5,277 nt of DNA from Thermoplasmata archaeon (GTDB taxonomy: Archaea; Thermoplasmatota; Thermoplasmata; GCA-020350865), in assembly GCA_020350865.1 (NCBI GenBank), contig CP070726.1, forward strand, positions 413,214 to 418,490, in the 5' to 3' direction. Positions 1 to 5,277 of the stretch are shown piece by piece. The notes beneath the pieces are model-generated. The model saw only the letters and a list, made by a program, of their open reading frames with translations, made no database searches and had not been told where the DNA came from. Each line of letters begins with the position of its first letter. The first letter of the stretch is position 1. The translations under genes were made by a program, and so were the position numbers.

Positions 1-29
1 CGACCCGAGTTCAAATCTCGGTCCCGGCC
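1..29 (+). tRNA. 3' end of a tRNA, cut by the window edge; possibly tRNA-His
   Basis: The T-arm is intact: stem CCGAG at 5-9, seven-base loop TTCAAAT at 10-16, stem CTCGG at 17-21. The 3' acceptor strand TCCCGGC lies at 22-28 and the discriminator C at 29, so the missing 5' acceptor strand should read GCCGGGA. No CCA follows (the next bases are CTC), as is common where CCA is added by the nucleotidyltransferase. The anticodon lies outside the window, so the amino acid cannot be read. A C at position 73 is characteristic of tRNA-His in archaea and bacteria, where it pairs with an added G-1; tRNA-His is therefore the best guess but unproven. The end assumes a standard seven-base acceptor. Confidence 0.85.
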
Positions 30-130
30 CTCTCTGATTTTAAATTATTTTATTCGAGGGCCGGGACCTTGATGTTCGGGTTATACTTTCACATCAATTT
101 CGTCTTAAGCCCTCACATCTCGGTCCCGGC
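15..130. repeat. tRNA-end repeats: direct copy and inverted copy
   Basis: The last 14 bases of the tRNA before its discriminator (ATCTCGGTCCCGGC, 15-28) recur exactly at 117-130, a direct repeat 102 bases apart. Between them, 56-68 (GAGGGCCGGGACC) is the perfect 13-base reverse complement of 20-32, and 60-68 is also the perfect reverse complement of 122-130. The middle arm can therefore pair with either flank. A further hairpin, TTGATGT (69-75) with ACATCAA (91-97), sits inside. Direct repeats of a tRNA 3' end are the footprint left by tRNA-targeting integrases, but no integrase gene is visible. Simple duplication or a decayed second tRNA would also fit. Confidence 0.8.
33..54 (+). terminator. 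T-rich stretch after the tRNA, probable terminator
   Basis: Directly after the tRNA comes a T-rich run with several T3-T4 tracts (TGATTTTAAATTATTTTATT). Archaeal RNA polymerase ends transcription at oligo-T tracts without needing a hairpin. Here the stretch is also the loop of a 13-base perfect inverted repeat (20-32 with 56-68), so the stem would involve the tRNA end itself. Assignment rests on position and composition only. Confidence 0.4.
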
Positions 131-134
131 TCCA
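60..134 (+). pseudogene. tRNA-like remnant with acceptor stem and TCCA end
   Basis: GCCGGGA at 60-66 pairs with TCCCGGC at 124-130, followed by T and CCA (131-134), so both ends look like a full tRNA of 75 bases including CCA. The sequence GGGTTATA at 78-85 resembles a D-loop. The interior fails as a tRNA: positions 8-9 are CC rather than the usual T8 and a purine, the T-arm 5' strand (AAGCC) does not pair with CTCGG, the loop CTCACAT lacks TTC, and no clover-leaf anticodon arm can be drawn. The best reading is a degraded tRNA copy or a chance product of repeat duplication. A functional unusual RNA cannot be excluded. Confidence 0.35.
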
Positions 135-232
135 TACTTATTACCATTTAATTTAAAATAAAGTAGATAAAATATTAATAAAAATCGAGCAGGTGAGGGC
201 GAATTTCTTTTTTCCATCCACTCCGGGTAAAA

Positions 233-250
233 AGGAAAAAGTATACATAC
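233..250 (+). promoter_or_regulatory. Archaeal BRE/TATA promoter of argF
   Basis: A purine-rich BRE-like stretch (AAGGAAAAA, ending at 240) runs into a TATA-like box GTATACATA at 241-249. Initiation is expected about 25 bases downstream, near 268-271, which leaves a leader of roughly ten bases before ATG 280, or none for GTG 271. TTTTTCC at 209-215 is an inverted repeat of GGAAAAA at 234-240 and overlaps the BRE. A second TATA-like stretch (TTTAAAATA, 152-160) lies further up. Apart from the promoter, 135-232 is A/T-rich and I recognise nothing else in it. Confidence 0.55.
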
Positions 251-279
251 CAATGGGCATTTAGGCTGCGGTGCTGTCA

Positions 280-1203
280 ATGAAGCGGGATTTCATTTCT
301 ATGATGGATGTCAAAGACGACATAGATGAGATTCTCAGAATGGCGTCAGATATAAAACTGCGCTGGGAGAAAGGGGAGGAATATCGGCCACTCAAAGGCA
401 AGAGCCTGGGGATGATCTTTGAAAAACCCAGCACCCGCACCAGGGTGAGCTTCGAGGTGGCCATGAACCACCTGGGAGGCTTTTCCCTCTATCTGAGCCC
501 CAAGGATCTCCAGATGGGCAGGGGTGAGACCGTGGCCGACACGGCCAGGGTCCTAAGCAGGTATGTGGAGGGGATCATGTACAGGGCCTTCCAGCACAGT
601 ATCATGCTCGAACTGGCAAAAAACGCCGCAGTGCCCGTGATAAACGGACTGGATGACCTAGAGCACCCCTGCCAGATCCTCGCAGACCTGCTCACAATAA
701 AAGAGCATAAAGGTGATTTCAAAGGGCTCAGGATGGCCTATGTGGGGGATGGCAACAACGTCTGCAATTCCCTGATTCTGGGCTGCGCACTGGTGGGGAT
801 CGACCTGAATGTGGGTTGCCCCCAGGATTACATGCCGGACATGCGTATAGTCGAAAAGGCATCCCAGATGGCCCAGGAAAAAGGGGCACACCTGCATCTG
901 ATTCCCAATCCCGCGGAGGCTGTTAGGGACGCGGATGTGGTGTATACGGATGTGTGGATTTCAATGGGCGACGAGGCAGAATCGGAGAAAAGGAAGGCGG
1001 TTTTTGCCCCGTACCAGGTCAACTCGGAATTGGTGGGCCACGCCAAAACGGACTGCGTGGTCATGCACTGCCTGCCTGCCCATCGAGGTTACGAGATCAC
1101 GGATGAGATCATGGACGGAAAGCACTCCATCGTATTTGACCAGGCGGAAAATAGGCTTCACGCCCAGAAGGCCATCCTGGTTAAATTGCTGGGCGAGGGA
1201 TAG
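280..1203 (+). CDS. argF: Ornithine carbamoyltransferase (ArgF/OTC), complete
   Basis: This cytoplasmic enzyme transfers the carbamoyl group from carbamoyl phosphate to ornithine, giving citrulline in arginine synthesis. From ATG 280 the protein has 307 residues, the normal OTC length. Visible motifs are the carbamoyl-phosphate loop S51-T-R-T54, H129-P-C-Q132, the GDGNNVCNS segment near 156-164 that contacts ornithine, DVWISMG at 224-230 (the SMG loop separates OTC from aspartate carbamoyltransferase), and HCLPAHRG at 263-270. The C-terminal FDQAENRLHAQKA is also typical. An in-frame GTG at 271 would add three residues; ATG 280 is preferred because OTCs usually begin near KRDF(I/L)S. There is no good ribosome-binding site, fitting a leaderless or near-leaderless message. 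No key residue is missing. The neighbours are glycan genes, so it may head a mixed operon by chance. Confidence 0.97.
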   Translation: MKRDFISMMDVKDDIDEILRMASDIKLRWEKGEEYRPLKGKSLGMIFEKPSTRTRVSFEVAMNHLGGFSLYLSPKDLQMGRGETVADTARVLSRYVEGIMYRAFQHSIMLELAKNAAVPVINGLDDLEHPCQILADLLTIKEHKGDFKGLRMAYVGDGNNVCNSLILGCALVGIDLNVGCPQDYMPDMRIVEKASQMAQEKGAHLHLIPNPAEAVRDADVVYTDVWISMGDEAESEKRKAVFAPYQVNSELVGHAKTDCVVMHCLPAHRGYEITDEIMDGKHSIVFDQAENRLHAQKAILVKLLGEG

Positions 1204-1258
1204 GACTTTTCCGGTTTTGAACGGATATCACGGCTTGTATGAACAGGGAAATGGGAAA

Positions 1259-3013
1259 ATGAAGAATGAAGAGGAAACTGAAAATAAAGGGGACGAAAGC
1301 GAGGACGCCGCGCCTGAGAAACCCGGATTCATAGGTCGAATAATGGCGTCGGTGGATTCCAGATACCCGAAACTCGCGCAGAGGCTCAGGGACATGCGGG
1401 TCCAGGTCCTTTTGCTCTTCATTATACTCCTGATATTCTATCTGAACCTCATCATTTGGGATTTCTACTTCAGCTCGGACTCGGTGCCCTACGGCAATAT
1501 CATGAAGGGATGGTTCGAGGAAGGGGAGATCGACTCCTACGAACTGCTTCGCCCGGCACATCCCCTGACCATGCCCCTGGCCATCGCCTTCACCTACCTC
1601 ATGATTCCCCTAATCGGTCACAATTATCTCCTGAGCTATGCCGTCCTGAACGCCATCTTGGGCGCGGCAACAGTGGCCATCTTCTACTGGGTGTGTCAGC
1701 AGTTCGCGCGGAGCTGGAAATTCTCACTGCTCTGCGCTCTGGGGCTGGCGTTCTCCTTCGCATTCTGGGAGAACTGTGAAATGGCCGAGGACAAGAGCCT
1801 GGGCTTCTTCCTCTTCGCAATAACAGTGCCCGTTCTCTTCGCCTTCGCAGGGGAGATAAAACCCTTTTCATGGTTCGAGAACCTCCCGGTCTGGCAGAAG
1901 GGCCTGGTAACTGGGATTTTCATGGGATTGGTATTGGCAGCCCATGTCTCCTTTGTGCTGTTTTTTTTGTTCTCGCTGTTTTTGCTGTGGAGGTACAAGG
2001 GATTTAAGTTCTTCATAGGTAAAGGTTTCATATGCTACATTCTCGGCTCCGCGTTTGTTTGCGGTATCGTGTTCGGGATAGTGGCCGTGGCTTTGGAGGC
2101 GGAGGGGATAGGTGGATTTATAGGCATGTTCACCGAATACCACACGGGTGAGGGAGCCCAGCAGTACTTTGCCCTGGCAGAACCGGAGGAATTCTCACTG
2201 ACAACGCAGGTAAGGGGGACTGCAGGGGGCGTGTTTACAACCTTGTTCATGTTCATTTCCAGCGAGCCTGCATATTATTCGGCCATAATCGTGACAGGTT
2301 TCGTGGTGCTGCTGATTATGGCCTATGTTATAATCTCCGCCAGGAAAAATAAAGTGGCAAGCTCGTTTTTCGTGCTCTATGTCATATGGTTCGCCAACTA
2401 CTTTTTCTTTGCTCCAGATGATCGTAACGCGTGGGTGTATCTTCTTGTCCCTGTATGGCTGTCCATCTGCATCGGCCTGGATATGATGGAAAAAGAGGGC
2501 ATTCGTCTGATATTGTTCAGGCGCGAAATGCCGGATAAAATGAAATCGGCAGTAACGCCCATTGCAGCGGTGGTGGTGGCCATCCTGCTGGCAAACAACG
2601 TTGTGGTCTTTGCAGATGCCCATCTCAACCACGACGACAGGGAAGAGTTCGTGAATTTTGCAGATGACAACATCCCCGAGGATGACGCCATTATTATCGG
2701 TGACGAATCGCTTGTCGGGTTTTTCAATTATTACTCTGATAGAAGCGCGGTTCATTACGGAGGGGTGGTCACCAATCCCGCGGTATCGGATGAGATAAAC
2801 GCCTCCTTTCTTTCAGGCACTCCCGTATATTTGGCCGAATTCTGGCTTTTGGATTCGTACGTGGTGAAAGGAAGCCCCAGGACCGAGAAGACATATGAGG
2901 CGAGACTTGAACTGCACAGGCAGTATGTCGAAAGGTTCGAATCCATGTACAACCATACATTGGCTTACAGACATGAATGGAGCGATATACACATTATAAC
3001 GGGTCTGAAGTAG
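1259..3013 (+). CDS. Multi-pass membrane protein, GT-C glycosyltransferase-like
   Basis: The 584-residue protein begins with an acidic cytoplasmic tail (1-22) and a basic stretch (about 25-47), followed by about 10-12 hydrophobic segments between 48 and 450 (clear ones near 48-67, 103-119, 153-170, 180-198, 215-243, 258-280, 340-360, 367-385, 390-408, 430-450). The last 130 residues form a soluble domain, probably outside the cell. An acidic first loop after segment one (SSDS at 72-75, EEGEID at 87-92), a second acidic loop (ENCEMAED, 171-178) and a late RNAWVYLLVP motif (389-398) recall GT-C enzymes of the PMT/ArnT/DUF2723 kind, which use polyprenyl-phosphate sugars. The polyprenol-phosphate mannose synthase-like gene 34 bases downstream supports this. 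The exact family and acceptor are not determined; a non-catalytic membrane protein is possible. The frame is open upstream to 935 inside argF, but ATG 1259 is the first start outside it. Only a weak purine-rich site (AGGGAAATGGGAAA) precedes it. Confidence 0.75.
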   Translation: MKNEEETENKGDESEDAAPEKPGFIGRIMASVDSRYPKLAQRLRDMRVQVLLLFIILLIFYLNLIIWDFYFSSDSVPYGNIMKGWFEEGEIDSYELLRPAHPLTMPLAIAFTYLMIPLIGHNYLLSYAVLNAILGAATVAIFYWVCQQFARSWKFSLLCALGLAFSFAFWENCEMAEDKSLGFFLFAITVPVLFAFAGEIKPFSWFENLPVWQKGLVTGIFMGLVLAAHVSFVLFFLFSLFLLWRYKGFKFFIGKGFICYILGSAFVCGIVFGIVAVALEAEGIGGFIGMFTEYHTGEGAQQYFALAEPEEFSLTTQVRGTAGGVFTTLFMFISSEPAYYSAIIVTGFVVLLIMAYVIISARKNKVASSFFVLYVIWFANYFFFAPDDRNAWVYLLVPVWLSICIGLDMMEKEGIRLILFRREMPDKMKSAVTPIAAVVVAILLANNVVVFADAHLNHDDREEFVNFADDNIPEDDAIIIGDESLVGFFNYYSDRSAVHYGGVVTNPAVSDEINASFLSGTPVYLAEFWLLDSYVVKGSPRTEKTYEARLELHRQYVERFESMYNHTLAYRHEWSDIHIITGLK

Positions 3014-3047
3014 AGTAACGAGAAGTGAACACGGGTGGCAATGGAGC

Positions 3048-3764
3048 ATGAAGGTATCTGTGGTCATGCCGACATACAACGAAAAGGAGAACATCGAGGC
3101 CCTCATCAGGGCCGTTCTAGCCCAGATCAGCGATGATGTTGAGGTGGTGGTGGTTGACGACGATTCACCGGACGGCACCTGGAAAATCGTGGAGAGGGTT
3201 GGAAAAGAGATGGGGGGAGACCGCGTCAGGCTGGTTCGCAGGACCGACGAGAGGGGCCTGGCCTCAGCGGTGAGAACGGGAATCGACGCCTCTTTGGGAG
3301 ATATCGTGGTCGTCATGGACACCGACTTTTCACATCCCCCCGAAAAGATACCCGAGCTGGTTTCCACGGCCTCGGATGCCGACATCGCACTGGGCTCCAG
3401 ACACATGAAGGGAGGGGGCATGGAGGCCCCACCCGGGCGGGCTTTTTTCTCGAAGCTGACCAACCTCTTTGCCAGGGCCTTTCTGGGGTACGGTGTCAAG
3501 GATTACACAGGGGGTTTCATTGCTGTCAACAAGAGGGTTTTCGAGGAGGTTCATATACTCGATGAATGGGGGGAGTACGGCAACTACTGCATCGGGTTCC
3601 TGTACACCGCAAAGGAGAAGGGCTACAAGATCAAGGAGGTGCCCTTCGTTTACAAGTACAGGACCGCGGGCGAGACAAAGACGGCCCCGGACCAGTACAA
3701 TCTTTTCAGATGGGGCAAGAGGTACTGCCTCAGCATTCTCAAACTGAGGTTCGAAAATCTGTAA
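3048..3764 (+). CDS. GT2 glycosyltransferase, polyprenol-phosphate mannose synthase type
   Basis: Enzymes of this kind move a hexose (mannose or glucose) from GDP- or UDP-sugar to a polyprenyl phosphate on the cytoplasmic face of the membrane. The 238-residue protein shows VSVVMPTYNEKENI at 3-16, the nucleotide-binding VVVDDDSPDGT at 34-44, the metal-binding DTD at 91-93 followed by FSHPPEKIPEL, GSRHMKGG at 117-124, KDYTGGF at 151-157, and EVPFVYKYRTAGETK near 197-211, all in family order. It ends near residue 238 without a C-terminal membrane segment, so it is the short soluble form that associates with the membrane peripherally. It follows the GT-C-like gene by 34 bases, suggesting that the two provide and use the same lipid-linked sugar. 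GGTGG at 3034-3038 is a weak ribosome-binding site. Sugar and lipid specificity cannot be read; a GtrB/ArnC-like role is the main alternative. Confidence 0.9.
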   Translation: MKVSVVMPTYNEKENIEALIRAVLAQISDDVEVVVVDDDSPDGTWKIVERVGKEMGGDRVRLVRRTDERGLASAVRTGIDASLGDIVVVMDTDFSHPPEKIPELVSTASDADIALGSRHMKGGGMEAPPGRAFFSKLTNLFARAFLGYGVKDYTGGFIAVNKRVFEEVHILDEWGEYGNYCIGFLYTAKEKGYKIKEVPFVYKYRTAGETKTAPDQYNLFRWGKRYCLSILKLRFENL

Positions 3765-3765
3765 A

Positions 3766-5004
3766 TTACTTTTCCTGCCCCCTCTTCCTCCCCCAACCGC
3801 ATACGATCATGCCACCGCACTGGTAGAGCACCCTGATTCCCACATCATCCAGCAGCCTGAGCTCTTCTCTCAACTTTTTTTTCGTGTAGATGTTCTCCTC
3901 GCCGTACAGTTTGAGATGTGCGGTGATATCGAATAGATAAGGAACAAAAACACACACCACGCCTCCTGGTCTGCACACACGGATCATCTCCTCCACCATC
4001 TCCTGGGGATTGGAGAAGTGCTCCAGAACCCCTGCGTTCCACACAACATCGAACGAATCGCCTTTTAAAGGGATGTGGAATCCATCGGCGATGAGGAATT
4101 GCGCCGTTTCCGGCTCCCAGAATCTTTTGACCTGGGGGGAATAATCCAGGGCATAGGCTTTGTATCCCATCTTACCGAGCTCCTGGGTGCTGTAGGCCGT
4201 CCCGCAACCCACCTCGAGGATCCGCGGATTCTGTGACGGGAGCAACCGGACCACCTGCTTCACGTACTCGTCCCCGAAGTATTTTCGGAACAGGACGGCG
4301 AACCTCTGGGCACCGCCTCCGCCCTCCAGCTCCTCCTGCCAGTGGCTGTCCCAGTCGGTGCTCTCGTAAAATCCGGCCCGGGAGGTTTTCTCTTTCCAGG
4401 GGACACCGTTCTTTCCAGCCTGCAAGTCGTATACATAGAAGTCCATCTTCTTATCGTAGATATCCACTGTGTCGGAGAGCTCAAAACCCATTTTCTCGTA
4501 AAATGCGTCCGCCCCCGAAAGACGCCTGTCCACGCTGACCCTGAATCTGCTCACGCCCTGCCCTTCAAAATAATCTATTAATGCCGACACGAGCTCCCTG
4601 CCTATGCCTGCCCCGCGAAAGTCCCTGTGAACTGCTATGGCCAGAAGCTCGGCCTTGGATGGATCACCGGCCATTTCGGGATACTGTGAGGAAAGCAGGA
4701 GGTTTTTGATGATATCGGGTCTCCGCAGGGTCTTGAACACCAGTTTTTTCGCAATATAGGGCAGTTTTTTCCGATAGACGTCCCTGAACAACTTTTTGGT
4801 GTCCGTGCTCCCTGCAACAAAGCCCACGACCCGGGAATCCTCCTCATAGACGAGCATCACCCCGAGTTTGGAGGTGGCGATTCCCTCATAAATCGTACTG
4901 AGGAAGTCCTCGCCCAAGGTGCTCAAAAATCCGATGCCGAGGGCTTCGGAGTGGATACTTGACACGGCCTCGACATCCTTGGGCTCCATCTGCCTTATCA
5001 TCAT
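3766..5004 (-). CDS. GNAT acetyltransferase fused to SAM-dependent methyltransferase
   Basis: The 412-residue protein has two catalytic domains. Residues 1 to about 195 are a GNAT fold: IRQMEPKDVEAV at the start, motif A with LLAIAVHRDFRGAGIG at 120-135 (the acetyl-CoA pyrophosphate loop R130-G-A-G-I-G135), and AFYEKMGFEL at 167-176. A polar linker of about 30-60 residues leads to a class I methyltransferase: ILEVGCGTA at 262-270 (SAM loop E264, G266, G268), acidic D287 after strand two (ALDYSP), then FDVVWNAGVLEHF (318-330) and CRPGG (344-348), as in the Methyltransf_11 group. Both active loops look intact. It should be cytoplasmic. Two ATGs (5004 and 5001) stand in tandem; AGAAGG lies just upstream on this strand. 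The stop is one base from that of the GT2 gene. Nearby glycan genes suggest sugar decoration, but the substrates are unknown. Confidence 0.9.
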   Translation of the reverse strand: MMIRQMEPKDVEAVSSIHSEALGIGFLSTLGEDFLSTIYEGIATSKLGVMLVYEEDSRVVGFVAGSTDTKKLFRDVYRKKLPYIAKKLVFKTLRRPDIIKNLLLSSQYPEMAGDPSKAELLAIAVHRDFRGAGIGRELVSALIDYFEGQGVSRFRVSVDRRLSGADAFYEKMGFELSDTVDIYDKKMDFYVYDLQAGKNGVPWKEKTSRAGFYESTDWDSHWQEELEGGGGAQRFAVLFRKYFGDEYVKQVVRLLPSQNPRILEVGCGTAYSTQELGKMGYKAYALDYSPQVKRFWEPETAQFLIADGFHIPLKGDSFDVVWNAGVLEHFSNPQEMVEEMIRVCRPGGVVCVFVPYLFDITAHLKLYGEENIYTKKKLREELRLLDDVGIRVLYQCGGMIVCGWGRKRGQEK

Positions 5005-5056
5005 GATTTCCTTCTGGGGTTATTTTGTAATCGAATAATTACTTGGTTATTTAAGC
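5005..5056 (-). promoter_or_regulatory. Promoter and leader of the GNAT-methyltransferase gene
   Basis: On the - strand a TATA-like box TTAAATAA occupies 5047-5054, placing the expected start of transcription near 5025 and leaving a leader of about 20 bases. A purine-rich AGAAGGAAATC lies immediately before ATG 5004 and can serve as a short ribosome-binding site. GTAAT (5027-5031) and ATTAC (5038-5042) form a small inverted repeat between the TATA box and the expected start, a place where archaeal repressors bind; five-base arms are too short to be sure. Confidence 0.5.
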
Positions 5057-5181
5057 CCTTTGATATGTTTATTGGTCCTCACTCCCATTTCCTTCCACCA
5101 ACTTGGGTCCGCCTGGCCAAGATGAACGCTCTGGGTTCAAACAGGGGAATAAGCGGCATAACTGACAGAGGCGATGGTAGA

Positions 5182-5221
5182 TTATATTTAAATACGATTA
5201 GGCCTATTTCTCGGGGGGTGA
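5182..5221 (+). promoter_or_regulatory. Promoter and ribosome-binding site of the epimerase gene
   Basis: TTATATTTAAATA at 5182-5194 is a good archaeal TATA box. Initiation is expected near 5210-5215, giving a leader of only about 11-16 bases. GGTGA at 5217-5221, within a G-rich run, matches the end of 16S rRNA and stands four bases ahead of TTG 5226, which supports that non-ATG start. Bases 5057-5181, between the two divergent promoters, hold no gene I can support. Confidence 0.6.
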
Positions 5222-5225
5222 GGAT

Positions 5226-5277
5226 TTGGAACTTTCTGGGAAGAACATATTTGTCACTGGTGGAGCCGGTTTCATCG
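5226..5277 (+). CDS. NAD-dependent sugar epimerase/dehydratase, N-terminus only
   Basis: Seventeen codons and one base are present, reading LELSGKNIFVTGGAGFI (the initial TTG would be read as Met). The first beta strand and the TGGAGFI nucleotide-binding loop are the hallmark of extended short-chain dehydrogenases such as UDP-glucose 4-epimerase, dTDP-glucose 4,6-dehydratase and UDP-glucuronate decarboxylase. Such enzymes interconvert nucleotide sugars in the cytoplasm. TTG is chosen because a strong ribosome-binding site precedes it at the right distance and no ATG or GTG lies in frame nearby. The gene continues past the window, so the subtype cannot be decided. It is divergent from the GNAT-methyltransferase gene and extends the glycan theme. 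Confidence 0.85.
   Translation, partial: MELSGKNIFVTGGAGFI

Noticed and set aside
193..264. 23-codon frame from GTG 193, a possible leader peptide before argF
   Set aside because: Its only arginine is at codon two, it overlaps the likely argF TATA box, and nothing besides an AGGTGAGG sequence supports translation.
935..1258. In-frame upstream extension of the membrane protein to ATG 935
   Set aside because: The extension lies within argF in another frame and encodes an Arg/Trp/Cys-rich stretch with no family resemblance. The protein proper begins at 1259.
2813..3499. 228-residue antisense frame opposite the GT2 gene
   Set aside because: It is Ser/Pro/Thr-rich without recognisable motifs and is explained as the complement of well-supported coding sequence.
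5056..5094. Tiny - strand frame of 13 codons upstream of the fusion gene
   Set aside because: It is too short, has no support, and ends on the TATA box of the downstream gene.
5119..5165. Possible C/D box RNA with AAGATGA and CTGA
   Set aside because: The C box differs from RTGATGA, and no convincing D' and C' boxes occur between the ends.
5122..5277. Open frame of 52 codons from ATG 5122 to the window end
   Set aside because: It runs through the TATA box and overlaps the epimerase start in a different frame; the TGGAGFI motif and its ribosome-binding site make the epimerase the real gene.

Overview
The window looks archaeal, most likely euryarchaeal and possibly from the Thermoplasmatota or a relative; the lineage is an inference. 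The grounds are a tRNA 3' end without an encoded CCA, A/T-rich TATA-like boxes about 20-45 bases ahead of starts, very short or absent leaders, frequent AGG/AGA arginine codons, and a polyprenol-phosphate mannose synthase homologue next to a multi-pass GT-C-like membrane protein. Both are typical of archaeal surface glycosylation.

Layout. Bases 1-29 are the 3' end of a tRNA (C discriminator, possibly tRNA-His) that begins before the window. It is followed by a T-rich stretch and by a puzzling 60-134 segment that repeats the tRNA's terminal sequence in both orientations (acceptor-like 5' strand, then 3' strand followed by TCCA). Bases 135-279 are an A/T-rich promoter region. Next come three genes on the + strand: argF (ornithine carbamoyltransferase, complete), a 584-residue multi-pass membrane protein resembling GT-C glycosyltransferases, and a 238-residue GT2 enzyme of the dolichol-phosphate mannose synthase type. 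The gaps are 55 and 34 bases, so they may be co-transcribed. On the - strand, meeting the GT2 gene tail to tail with one base between the stop codons, is a 412-residue two-domain protein: an N-terminal GNAT acetyltransferase fused to a C-terminal SAM-dependent methyltransferase. A 221-base divergent promoter region separates it from the first 17 codons of an NAD-dependent sugar epimerase/dehydratase (extended SDR), which runs off the right edge.

How the genes fit together. ArgF makes citrulline in arginine synthesis and has no evident tie to the rest. The GT2 enzyme would charge a polyprenyl phosphate with a hexose inside the cell, and the GT-C-like protein could use such a lipid-linked sugar outside the membrane. 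The epimerase could supply nucleotide sugars, and the acetyltransferase-methyltransferase could decorate sugars or another small molecule. This reads as the edge of a surface-glycan cluster. The substrates cannot be read from the sequence. I see no CRISPR array, insertion sequence or defence system, and nothing that clearly amounts to an undescribed system; the least ordinary items are the tRNA-end repeats and the GNAT-methyltransferase fusion.
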